The notes under the pieces were generated by a model. The model was not told the DNA's origin. It worked only from the letters and a program-made list of their open reading frames with translations, and did no database searches. From assembly GCF_000328475.2 (NCBI RefSeq), contig NC_026481.1:434001-498000 (forward strand): a stretch of 64,000 nucleotides of DNA, read 5' to 3'. How positions within the stretch are numbered: the first letter of the stretch is position 1; each line of letters starts with the position of its first letter. This DNA comes from Mycosarcoma maydis (lineage: Eukaryota > Basidiomycota > Ustilaginomycetes > Ustilaginales). Both the position numbers and the translations under genes were made by a program. Below, piece after piece: positions 21,744-30,726 of the stretch.

Positions 21744-24143
21744 TCATTCGAGTTTCATGTTGTGGTGCTGTTGCGAGTCTAGCTTGAGTTGCAGTTTGGA
21801 CCAGAGACATTGTTGCCAAGCGTGGATGAAGGCGTGTCTACTGAATACGGACTGCGCCCTGAGTCTAGCAGCGGACCTCATGTGCGTCAGCTGTTGCGGA
21901 TCAACAAGCTGCGTTTCAAAGATGTTGACCAGTACAGCGGCGAACTCGTCGACGGATTCTGCGTGGTATCCTACTGCGGGCTGCGCGCGAGTGACAGGTG
22001 TGGTGGGCAATTGGTGGTTCTTGGATGGACAAGCGATATCCAACCAAGGGCCAGCGCTTTTGTGGCTGAGTGTGATGAGAGCGCTAGCCATGAATTCGAC
22101 CACGTTGATGCCAAAGTGTTCGTCCTTCATGGTGCTCAAGCCGATGCTGGCGGTGCTGAGTGTTTGTAGGATGTGCGAGAAGGGGGCGTTGACGACAAAT
22201 TCGACATGCGCATCTAAGCCGAGCGAAGTGGATAAGCTTCGCAAGTTGGCGATGCGTTGTTGGTCGTCTGCGTTGCGAGACGAGCCCATGAGGATCAACT
22301 TGACGGCGGGGGATGAAGTGAACCAGTGCGGATGCGAGGTGAGCAGGCTCTTGAGGATGTGCAGTTGCATTGCGTGATCCTTCTCGGGCCGAAACTGAGC
22401 GAGCGATACCACGGTGCGCGAGGTGCGCTCGACGCCGAACTGCGCCATTTCTTCGGTATCGCACGGCGGAAATACACGCTCCACCTTGCGGCGGGTAAGC
22501 TGTTCCAGGTGTGCTCTGGTCCAGCTGCCATTGGCGACGATCACATCGGCTCGCTTCAACGCCCAACTGTACAAGCGCGCCAACAGTCTGTAGTAGTACA
22601 GCTTGAGCATGGTGCGCACACGCGAATGCGCAACGCTGGCGTTGGTATGTGCTGCCTCTCGACATGCTACGCGATGCAGCATGTCTGTCGACACGATCGG
22701 ATAGTGCACGTACGCTCCGATTGGCATCCGACGCGCCAAGAGTCGAGCCACCGGATAGCTGAATGCATACCCCATCGTGTCGATGTACACATCCGGGATC
22801 AGTGACGACAGAGCTTCCAACGCCAACCATACCGAGCCGTACGATTGGCCCAGCAGCGTAAACCTCTTCCACGTCGAGTCTTGCACCATCCACCGCCGCG
22901 TGAGCGCCACCATGATGATCCGATCCGCATCCAGCGTGATCCCGAATCGAGAAGACGCTTTCTCGAGAATCTCGGTTTTCGAGGCCGAATCCAAATCGCC
23001 CGTGTAGATAACCACGACGCATTGCGCATCCAGAGAGAGGTGCAGCTGTACCGCTTCGTACAGCACACGTTCGCCGCCTCCGCCCGCGTTGCAGTACGGA
23101 TGGAAGAACCCGATCAGTGTGCGACTCGATGCTTCTACTTTCTCATCGATCCCGATCGAGGCGAGCAGTTTGCGCCGCCTGGTGCGATTCGTTTTGCGTA
23201 CCTTGCGAAGTGCTTTATCCGCCACCTGAATCGCTCCCACTGTGAATGAAAAGCCCAACAGTCCGAGCGGCAGTAGTAGCGGCACCAGCACGCCGTACAG
23301 TGTGGTCAGCATCGACTCGGTTCGCTTGCTGGGTATTGGGAGCAGCGTTGTCGTCCCGAGCGGATCGTACGCTTGCTGGCTCGTGGCAGACACACCGACT
23401 GGCATGATATAGACAAACAGTGCTGCGACGAGCAACAGGTACGCCGAGCCAGATATGGCGCGCATCCCAGTGACACGTTTCGTGCTTGGCTCCAGCTTGG
23501 TCTTACTTGGTGTTGGTTGTACTGATTCAAGTGTGCAATCCACGAGCTTGGTCTCGCTCAAGCTGTTGGCCACAAACGCATAGCTATCCACCATCAACCA
23601 CGCGGGCACTACCACCCAAACCAAATTCATCAACACCAGATACACCCACAGCAACAGCCAGTCGGAGGTCGCCAATGCGCGACTGCCCGTCAACCATTCC
23701 GGAGCAAACGTCATCCATCCACCGTACAGTTCAGCCGTGCTCAGCACGACCACCCAGAAATGGTAAGTCGCATCGTGCTTGCGCAACAGCCATGCGCAGT
23801 AGCCGGCCAACGGCCCAGCCAGCAGCACGGTAACCCATTCCATCGAGACCAGCGTCGGGTCGGCGGTTCCCCATCTTGCATCCGCTGCCGCGTACTCCTG
23901 CCAGACGTATGCGAACAAGCCCGAGCACGAATTCACCGTGCGCGATTGCGTCGATAGGTAGACGAACCACCCCTCTAGCGCGAGGTGGCAGATGCAGTCG
24001 AACGATAGCCACAGATAGATGAGACGCGTTTTGAGCGAACAGTTGGACGGCAGCATGTAGAGCGAGCATAGATAGGCACCACCGATCATCGAGCCGACAT
24101 AGCCGAGTGAGAGTGCCGTCTGTAGGTTGAGTAGACGCTCCAT
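21744..24143 (-). CDS. Fusion: EBP-type sterol delta8-delta7 isomerase + ALG11 mannosyltransferase
   Basis: One uninterrupted frame of 799 aa from ATG 24143 (an upstream in-frame ATG at 24269 would add 42 residues). Residues about 1-190 are an EXPERA/EBP domain with several membrane helices. All six residues known to be essential in human EBP have counterparts with the right spacing: H53/E57, E102/T105, N173/W176. Residues about 200-280 form a linker with an extra hydrophobic segment (235-252). From about 280 onward it is ALG11: a membrane anchor (about 279-300), GFFHPYCNAGGGGERVLYEA (345 on) and, near 700, the motif DEHFGINVVEFM. ALG11 adds two alpha-1,2-mannoses to the dolichol-linked N-glycan precursor on the cytosolic ER face; EBP isomerises sterols in the ER. 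No stop codon separates the parts. A hidden intron cannot be excluded. Confidence 0.88.
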   Translation of the reverse strand: MERLLNLQTALSLGYVGSMIGGAYLCSLYMLPSNCSLKTRLIYLWLSFDCICHLALEGWFVYLSTQSRTVNSCSGLFAYVWQEYAAADARWGTADPTLVSMEWVTVLLAGPLAGYCAWLLRKHDATYHFWVVVLSTAELYGGWMTFAPEWLTGSRALATSDWLLLWVYLVLMNLVWVVVPAWLMVDSYAFVANSLSETKLVDCTLESVQPTPSKTKLEPSTKRVTGMRAISGSAYLLLVAALFVYIMPVGVSATSQQAYDPLGTTTLLPIPSKRTESMLTTLYGVLVPLLLPLGLLGFSFTVGAIQVADKALRKVRKTNRTRRRKLLASIGIDEKVEASSRTLIGFFHPYCNAGGGGERVLYEAVQLHLSLDAQCVVVIYTGDLDSASKTEILEKASSRFGITLDADRIIMVALTRRWMVQDSTWKRFTLLGQSYGSVWLALEALSSLIPDVYIDTMGYAFSYPVARLLARRMPIGAYVHYPIVSTDMLHRVACREAAHTNASVAHSRVRTMLKLYYYRLLARLYSWALKRADVIVANGSWTRAHLEQLTRRKVERVFPPCDTEEMAQFGVERTSRTVVSLAQFRPEKDHAMQLHILKSLLTSHPHWFTSSPAVKLILMGSSRNADDQQRIANLRSLSTSLGLDAHVEFVVNAPFSHILQTLSTASIGLSTMKDEHFGINVVEFMASALITLSHKSAGPWLDIACPSKNHQLPTTPVTRAQPAVGYHAESVDEFAAVLVNIFETQLVDPQQLTHMRSAARLRAQSVFSRHAFIHAWQQCLWSKLQLKLDSQQHHNMKLE

Positions 24144-24656
24144 CGTGGTGGACTGGCGGCGTGCGACTACGGCACCAACGCCAGCTGCGAGGCGTGTACG
24201 ATCGACTGCGCAAGGCGGTTCGAGTCTTGGTCGACCTGCGCAACTCACGGCTGCATGGTGGATCCGCATCAAGAAGCAGCCGCGACAAAAAGTGGTCCAA
24301 GAAGAACAAACTCACGTCCACGCGCTGTGGCCTGTGCAGATCTGAGCCGTGAATCGTGAGCCTAACATTCGTGATTCACTCGTGACTGGGCGAGTCTGTG
24401 GTCCACGGTCACGAGTCATGTGAGACATGAGTGGTATTTGAACTTGACTATGCTCTTATCATAATTGAAGGCGCGCATCACGTGCATTCGCGACGCGCAG
24501 CCGAAAAAGTGACACTCTGTGACTGGATAACTAGCTCAACAGAGCTGGAAGTGCAACACTTTTCTGGCAGGTATGCCTTTGTTGCACTGCCACCATCGTC
24601 TACCTAGGCAGCGCGGCTCGATCGACCATTACGGCATCTCTTTGTACCAGCTCACA
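24144..24656. other. Divergent promoter region, EBP-ALG11 / DAM1
   Basis: 513 bp between divergent start codons. It holds GTGAATCGTGAG and ATTCGTGATTCACTCGTGAC words at about 24348-24385, GTCACGAGTCATG at 24410-24422, and an AT-rich stretch near 24440-24470. No gene. Confidence 0.5.
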
Positions 24657-25731
24657 ATGTCGAGAACACGAGCACCGGCGGTTGCAACACCCACCACACC
24701 TCTGCGTCGGATCTCGCGTGGCTCGCTCAACGCACTCTCGCACTCGGCCTCGAAACAGCTTTCTGGCGGCGCAACACCGCTTTCGTTCTTGCAAGGCGCC
24801 ATGTCGGATCTCGCCGAAGAAGTGGGTGTGCTGCAACTCAACTTGGAGAATGTCGAAGCCGTGCACGAAAGTCTGCACAGCTTCAACGAAAACTTTGCCA
24901 TGTATATCTACGGTCTCAAGATGAACGCTTACTGCGTCGAGTGGCCCGAAGCGCCGTTGCACGACAACTTTGAGCGCGCCGAGAAGCGTATCGCTCAGCA
25001 ATCCCAGCAGTACGCTGCGCAGCATAATCTGGATCTTGCATCGCAGACGTACATGCAACAGCAAGTGTCACAGCAACAGCTGCAGCAATCGCTGCAGCAA
25101 CAGCAAGAGCCCATGTACAACCCGGCAGCGGACCAGACCTACGTTACTACGGACGACGAAAGCATTTACCGCAACGACGCGCCTGTGGCTGCTCAAGCCA
25201 AGCCTGTGCTCAAATCGGCTCTGAAAAAGCCTTCCAACGCTGCCAGCACCGGTGCGGCGGCTGCAAAGAAGGCGGGACCATCAACGAACACAGCGACTGG
25301 AGCCGCCAAAGCTAGGATGACACTAGCACAGAAGAAGAAGCGCGAAGCATACACGGATGAGATCATTGAAACACTTCCGCTCGAGTATCGCGGAGGCAAC
25401 GATGCCAAACAGAACGCTGTCGCCAAGCACGTCTGCATGGCTCTCCTCGCTGCTGGTGCCAAAGGGTTGCGGATCGCCGACGTTGTCAAAAACCCCGAAA
25501 TGTCACAGGCCAAGATCAACAAGACGCTCATCGCTCTGGTCGCCGCCAAGCACGTCGTCAAGACGAGCAACAATGTAAGTGCTTTCCAGGATTCTCGCCT
25601 TGTGCCGGTTTGCTAAACGCGCTGGGTGACTGACCAGCTCTCTTGGTTTTCTCACCGCTCCCTGTGCCGCTTGCGACACACAGGGTATCGTATATAGCCT
25701 CGACTCGCGTCGACATCCGACACTGCCTTGA
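24657..25731 (+). CDS. DAM1: DASH complex subunit DAM1-like with C-terminal winged-helix-like tail, one intron
   Basis: Exons 24657-25574 and 25684-25731 (intron 109 nt, GTAAGT...ACACAG, phase 0) give 321 aa. Residues about 15-105 match the Dam1 domain: a Ser/Arg-rich start, then FLQGAMSDLAEEVGVLQLNL, HESLHSFNENFAMYIYGLKM and CVEWPEAP. A Gln-rich segment follows (about 135-165), then a basic Ala/Lys linker. The last ~75 residues look like a small winged helix (KHVCMALLAAGAKGLRIADVV ... HVVKTSNN | GIVYSLDS). Exon 2 supplies the final beta strand GIVYSL; without splicing the protein would end in an unrelated tail. Dam1 couples kinetochores to microtubules in the DASH ring. An in-frame ATG at 24573 exists, but 24657 fits the family start better. 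Confidence 0.8.
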
Positions 25732-26076
25732 AACACGGCCACTAGCTTTCACTTGTCTTGTCTGTGCTCTCGTTCGTCTATCGCGCTCTCTGCTGCTAGG
25801 TCTGTGCTTTTCGTCCTTGTCCTTGTCTTTGTATCGTGTCACGTAGATTTGCGTGACGTTGTATTATACCGCCTCGCTTGTTCTCTCGTGGAACCACGGG
25901 AACCATCGGAACCATCGGCACACTATTTGAAACCTGATTGTGCTTAACAACGGGTCAAGGTATCCATGAAAGCGACTTACATCGGCTGCAACCGAGCGGC
26001 ATGTCCTTTGTGATCTCACTCACGTTCTACCGCGTACGATCCACTTGCTTCTCGCTTGCTCGCTTGCTTGGTCGAC
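25732..26076. other. Intergenic 3' region
   Basis: Pyrimidine-rich DNA after the DAM1 stop. It contains short direct repeats (GGAACCATC near 25900) and CTTGCTCG repeats near 26045-26065. No gene seen. Confidence 0.45.
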
Positions 26077-26690
26077 CTAGACCTTTTGATTCGGCTTGTC
26101 CTGCTTGTCCTGATTGATCGCCTTGAGCCTTTGGTTCCTGTTGTGCTCCTCGGCGATGGCGTTGTTGGTCATAATCTCGTCGCGATTGGGAGCCATGTTG
26201 GCCATGGCGTCCAAGTCCAACTGGTCAGTCTTGGTGGCAAGCCGGTTCTGCTGGTTGTGGTGGATACGCAGTTTGTTTGTCTTTGATCAGGGGTCGTCCG
26301 CCGAAGAAGAGCGCGAGGCAGATCATGCCGGCTGTGAACAGGAACAGCGGTGTAAGCTCGGGTCGGTTCCTCACCGCCTTCACCTGCGTGCACGCACAGG
26401 TTCGCTCAGCACAACCAAGCCAGAAACGCAAGCAAACATAAGCCGTTCACACATCAGTCAGACGCGTGAGTCGCAGTGTGAGCGTCAAGTGGATTCACAG
26501 TGCACACACGACACTTGGAATGCACGATCAAGACAACTTACTCCTCCAGATTTGGCTCGCGATCCGTTGGTCCGACGAATCAGCGACGAGCTGAGCGGAC
26601 GAACAGACGCCAGTCCGAGTGGTTGTGGCGACGCGCCTGGATGGTGCCAAACGCGGCACCGGTCCACCCAAACCACGCGCTACTATCGAT
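26077..26690 (-). CDS. Candidate small membrane protein gene, exon structure or frame unresolved
   Basis: Two stretches look coding but do not share a frame. Stretch A (about 26383-26275) follows a good acceptor (ACGCAG at 26384-26389) and reads VKAVRNRPELTPLFLFTAGM followed by ICLALFFGGRPLIKDK: a single membrane helix resembling small respiratory-chain proteins of the NDUFA4/B12D type. Stretch B (about 26270-26080, stop 26077-26079) reads a hydrophilic tail with MANMAPNRDEIMTNN, and KAINQDKQDKPNQKV at the end. They are one base out of register near 26275-26285, so either a base error, a real frameshift or a missed intron lies there. A matching donor (GGA|GTAAGT) is at about 26542; the first exon's start codon is not clear. 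Treat the function as unknown. Confidence 0.35.
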
Positions 26691-26699
26691 GAACAAGGC

Positions 26700-27540
26700 G
26701 CAGACGCTCGCATTTGGAAAACCGCCTCGATCTGCGCGGGAGATTTGACTGCAAAGCCGAGTTGAGCTCGTTGGCATGTAACGGTGCGTGCAAGAGGTGA
26801 CCGCCTAGATGGTAGTCGAACCAAGAGCTCGTGCGAGTGTGCAAAACTCACGACCAAACAGTCACGAGTCAGCGCGCGCGTCCGTCCAGTGGTCCGACCA
26901 GAATATCCCGTCCTGCAGGGCAGGAGAACTACATGCTCTTGAATCGTATGCGTGCAGCCAACGTGTGCGACTGCGGCCGATGACACTCGTGACTCCCGAA
27001 GCACAGAATCGCGAATGACTTGATTGCACACTTTCGTTGTCATGACGTGCGCGTGACTCACGACTGACACTGCGGCTACTCATATAAACCTAGACCCTGC
27101 ATGCCGTGTTGACATGTCCACTGCGTGGCTTTGCCTTGACCTTTACGCTAAGTCACGAGTTATACGCTTCGCTTGACAGCTTCACGTCTTCACGCATTTC
27201 TGGACTGAACTGTCAGACCGATCAAGCGAACATCAGAAACTCATCGGCACGCGGCGTCTGCCACACGATTCGCGATTCGTGATTCGTGATTCGTGATTCG
27301 TGATTGGTGATTGTCAGCGAGCGTTGTGTGATTTTGCACTCGTGACTTTTCTTCTCAGGGTCCTCTTCGTGCTTTGTTCTTGCTTGCTCCAACACTCGCG
27401 CGCAACTGGACTTGCCCGCAGCCTGCATCCGTCTCGATCACTTGGTCTGCGCTCTCGGCGTTTTCTGCGCGCTGATCTCGCCGCATCGTCACCGTGTGAC
27501 TCGGCCCAACTAGGCTGAAGACGGTAGCTGAGCATCCGCA
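26700..27540. other. Promoter/intergenic region upstream of the EFM6-like gene
   Basis: It contains GTCACGAGTCA near 26860, further TCACGA words near 27056 and 27153, a TCGTGAT heptamer array (27266-27312) and a pyrimidine-rich leader before the ATG at 27541. ORFs in this interval are short and match no family I recognise. Confidence 0.45.
27266..27312. repeat. Heptamer array TCGTGAT x about 6
   Basis: Head-to-tail copies of the unit TCGTGAT with one TCGCGAT and one TGGTGAT variant, about 230 bp upstream of the methyltransferase start codon. Confidence 0.85.
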
Positions 27541-28557
27541 ATGCCATCAACGCAGGCTGCCGACGACGTGCGCGCGGAGCTCGAACGCGAAGAAGAGCTC
27601 GATCTTGTGGATCCATTACGCCACTTTCTCGCCGTGGACGACGACGAACAAGGACAGCTCCACGATGCAACGCATTCTGCTTCTCACAAGACCGCAGATG
27701 TGCGTGAGCCTGGCTCGAACACCAAGTACCGCATTGTGCCACACCAAATCGAAAGCATCATCGATCGGCGTACCTCGATCCGGTACTACTGCGATCTGTC
27801 ACGTCGACCGGAGCTGATCGATGACGCGGTTCAGTCGGACGCACATCTAGAGAATGTGCGCTGGTGGGATGTACATCTGAAGCTCGACATGACGAGTGGA
27901 TGTGGTGGCAAAATCTGGCCCGCAGCTGAAGTGCTCGGTGCTTACATAGCTGGTAAATACTCGTGCCCCGCTGACGCTCCAGAGGACCGCACACCAACGT
28001 CGAACCAGCGGTTCAACAATCACAACTTCGACTGGCGCAACAAGAGCATCATTGAGCTCGGTTCAGGCACTGGACTGGTTGGCTACCTTGTTCACGCACT
28101 CGGCCTCTCGAACTGCCGAATCTGGGTCACGGATCAAGACGTCATGCTCCCACTGATGCGAGACAACCTCGCACTCAACTTCCACCTGGATCCCAACTCG
28201 CCTTGCTCCTCGATCGCTTACAGCCCCGACCAATCAGGCTTCGTCCAAGTAGCAGAGCTCAATTGGGGCCAACGTCTCCCCGAATTCGCCACCACGCATC
28301 CTCCAGACGTGTTGCTGCTGGCTGACTGCGTCTACCTCGAATCTGCCTTCCAACCGCTGATCGATACCATGGTCCATCTTTCGACCCAGCGAACCGAGAT
28401 CCTGTTTTGCTACCAAAAGCGCAGGAAGGCCGATAAACGCTTTTTTGCTCTGCTCAAGAGGAGTTTCGTTTTCGAAAATGTCCAAGACGACGATGCGGAC
28501 AGATGTAGAGAGTACCAGAGACAGGGGACGCAGTTGTTGAGGATCAGGAAAAAGTGA
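27541..28557 (+). CDS. Protein-lysine methyltransferase, METTL21/EFM6-like
   Basis: 338 aa, class I SAM-dependent methyltransferase of family 16. SAM-binding motif I is ELGSGTGLVG (from about residue 172). It is preceded by GGKIWPAAEVLGAYI, the usual conserved W/P segment of this family, and followed by the acidic strand WVTDQDV. Motif IV is DVLLLADCVYLESAF (about 256-270). The C-terminal FCYQKRRKADKRFF resembles EFM6 and VCP-KMT more than METTL21A. By family knowledge it would methylate a lysine in a protein such as elongation factor eEF1A (EFM6) or a Cdc48/VCP-type target; the substrate is not shown by the sequence. It has no targeting signal and is probably cytosolic. It is convergent with the Rab gene (162 bp). 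Confidence 0.8.
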   Translation: MPSTQAADDVRAELEREEELDLVDPLRHFLAVDDDEQGQLHDATHSASHKTADVREPGSNTKYRIVPHQIESIIDRRTSIRYYCDLSRRPELIDDAVQSDAHLENVRWWDVHLKLDMTSGCGGKIWPAAEVLGAYIAGKYSCPADAPEDRTPTSNQRFNNHNFDWRNKSIIELGSGTGLVGYLVHALGLSNCRIWVTDQDVMLPLMRDNLALNFHLDPNSPCSSIAYSPDQSGFVQVAELNWGQRLPEFATTHPPDVLLLADCVYLESAFQPLIDTMVHLSTQRTEILFCYQKRRKADKRFFALLKRSFVFENVQDDDADRCREYQRQGTQLLRIRKK

Positions 28558-28719
28558 TTAGTCTGAGTGTGCAAACGGGTATACAAATGTCATGGATCGA
28601 AGCGTTGTCATCATGCGAGCGAGCGTGCGCGATGCGGTGCTCGTGACAAAAAAGGCGTGCTGCGAGAACGTATGAGAGAAACAAGCCAAACGGTCGCTCG
28701 AAGAAACCTCGCGGGGCTG

Positions 28720-29763
28720 CTAGCAAATAACGCAGCATTCTGAAGTTGCTGCTCTTGCTTGACCCACTGCATCCGCGCCGTCTGCGTCTGCGTCTGCATC
28801 TGCGTCTGCGGCCGCGTCGTGCTGTCCTACATTTGCACCACCACCACCACCAGTGAGACTCCTGAAAGAAAGTCCACTGACGTTTCTCTTGGCTTGCGGC
28901 TGCGCCGTCTGCTGGTCGAGACTCACCGTTCCGGACGTCCTGCCTCCTGCCCTCGCTCTCATCCTGCTCCTTTTGCCAAGCGTCGCACTGTCGTACCTGG
29001 CTCCCGACCCCGCTTCGCCTCGTGCGTCTGGTGATCCTGCTCCATTGTCGTCCTGTGAAAACTTGGAATGCACATCTTTCGCCGCTCTCGTAAATGCCTC
29101 TACCACGTTGTAACCCGTCTTCGCACTCGCTTCCAAGAACAACAGTCCTTCCCTTTCCGCCAGCTCGGCAGCTTCTTGATACGTCACTTGCCTCCTGCTA
29201 CCTTTGCTTCGCCTCCGATCAGTCCGTTTTCTCTCAACACTCGACTGCACGTCGTGCGGCTCTTGCTCTTGCTCTTGCTCGGCCTCGCGAGTCGGTGTCT
29301 CGTCTTCGACCAGGTCGTACATGTTGCCGACGAGAACCACACTGACCTTCTCCTCGGCATGCGCTCTAACGTCGTCCAACCAAGCTTTGACGTTCAGGAA
29401 ACTAGCTCGGTGTGTTACGTCGTATACCAACAATGCTCCAGCTGCACCGCGGTAGTACGATCGAGTGATGGACCGGAACGACTCGGAACCGGCTGTATCC
29501 CATACTTGCACTTTCACCGTTTCTCCATTGTCGAGCCTTATCAGATGCGAGCCGAACTCGACTCCGATCGTGGGATCTGGGTCGGTGAGAAACCGGTCGT
29601 CGGTCAATCGAACTAAGAGCGAGGATTTTCCCACCGAAGAGTCACCGATAAGGATGAACTTGAGGATGTAGTCCCATCCGGAGGATGGAGGCGCCGTGGA
29701 AGCGCCCGCAGATACAGCGCTCGAATTCGTGTAGCTGCCGGACGGAATGCGGATGGGTGCCAT
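28720..29763 (-). CDS. Rab GTPase, Rab4-like but with altered G3 and G4 motifs
   Basis: 347 aa from ATG 29763 (Rabs are usually about 200-220). P-loop GDSSVGKSS (40-48), switch I Thr65 in DPTIGVEFG, G3 WDTAGSE (88-94), SFRSITRSYYRGAAGALLVYD as in Rab4, G4 position NMYD (147-150), G5 EASAK (211-215), and C-terminal CCVIC (343-347), a plausible double-Cys prenylation site. The normal catalytic Gln of WDTAGQE is Ser93, and the Lys of NKxD is Met148; both were read directly from the DNA. A ~39-residue Glu/Gln- then Arg-rich insertion (about 153-191) separates G4 from G5. The C-terminal hypervariable region is over 100 residues and Gly/Asp/Ala-rich. Rab4 works in endosome recycling. This one may be slow or unable to hydrolyse GTP. 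Confidence 0.85.
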   Translation of the reverse strand: MAPIRIPSGSYTNSSAVSAGASTAPPSSGWDYILKFILIGDSSVGKSSLLVRLTDDRFLTDPDPTIGVEFGSHLIRLDNGETVKVQVWDTAGSESFRSITRSYYRGAAGALLVYDVTHRASFLNVKAWLDDVRAHAEEKVSVVLVGNMYDLVEDETPTREAEQEQEQEPHDVQSSVERKRTDRRRSKGSRRQVTYQEAAELAEREGLLFLEASAKTGYNVVEAFTRAAKDVHSKFSQDDNGAGSPDARGEAGSGARYDSATLGKRSRMRARAGGRTSGTVSLDQQTAQPQAKRNVSGLSFRSLTGGGGGANVGQHDAAADADADADADGADAVGQARAATSECCVIC

Positions 29764-30726
29764 GCTTGATGATGTGCGTGTGTGATGCTGCAATCAAGCC
29801 AATGCTCACAGGTCCATCGATGGAATAGTGCTTCGACTGAGCTCGATTCTCGACTATCACCAAGAGATAAGTCGGATATTTGCTTGATACTGAATGTGAA
29901 GCTGTGTTGTGCAGATGTCCTTTGACAAATCGCTCGTTTACTGAGCAGGCCAATCGCACGTCGATGCAATCGTAAGGGCGGATAGAAGCGGTATGGTAGA
30001 GCGATAGGTAGATAGGATCAGTGGTGGATGCCAAGGCGCACGGATGGTGAGTTTGCACCTCGTGACTGAGAGACAGGTAGAGAGTTTGAGCAGTGGACGT
30101 GCACAAGCGAGATCTTGCGCGTAGGATATGTCACACACAGACAGCACAATCGTGAATTCGTGAATCGTGAATCGTGAATCACGAATGTGACAGCAATACA
30201 CGATACTTTTTTTTTTTTAACTCTCACTCTGTGACTCTGACATACAGTTGACGTACACGGCTTCAAGAGCCTGTCTCTCTCTTCACGCTTGATGCTTGCG
30301 TCTCTTCTTTGTATTTATCTATCTTTTTCAGATCCCGCAAATAACTTAACGGTAGCTTTTCTTGCGCTAAAATACAGTAGGCTCCGGTTGACAGAGTCGT
30401 GAGTCACGAGTGTGCGACGTCTTTTCCGCTCTGTCTCGGCTTTGCGCGCCGCGCTCACTCACCGCTCAAAAGCGAGACACCAGCCTTCGCCTTTCCACGA
30501 TAATCTACGTTGCTGTATTCGTGATTCGTACTCACACGAGCCCGTGTCACCTCAAAGCTCTGTCGTGTTGGCAAAGTAACCATGTTCCAGATAGAGTACA
30601 AAGTAGACAATCGTATGCGAGCAAGCGATACATCAGAAAACGTCTCAGCTGAATACAGTCACGAGTATACAGTATACAGTGCACCAAGTGCCAGCACCAA
30701 GGCCTTATCTCGGAGCAAAAGACAGA
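29764..30726. other. Intergenic, Rab gene promoter to ADA2 3' end
   Basis: 963 bp with no gene seen. It has a cluster of CGTGAATCGTGAATC words (30151-30187), a poly-T run near 30208-30219 and GTCGTGAGTCACGAGTG at about 30396-30412, where the two orientations of the TCACGA core meet. Confidence 0.5.

Noticed and set aside
24144..24272. N-terminal extension of the EBP-ALG11 protein
   Set aside because: An in-frame ATG exists at 24269, but the added residues are Arg/Ala-rich with no EBP similarity. The EBP domain begins naturally at 24143. The longer form remains possible.
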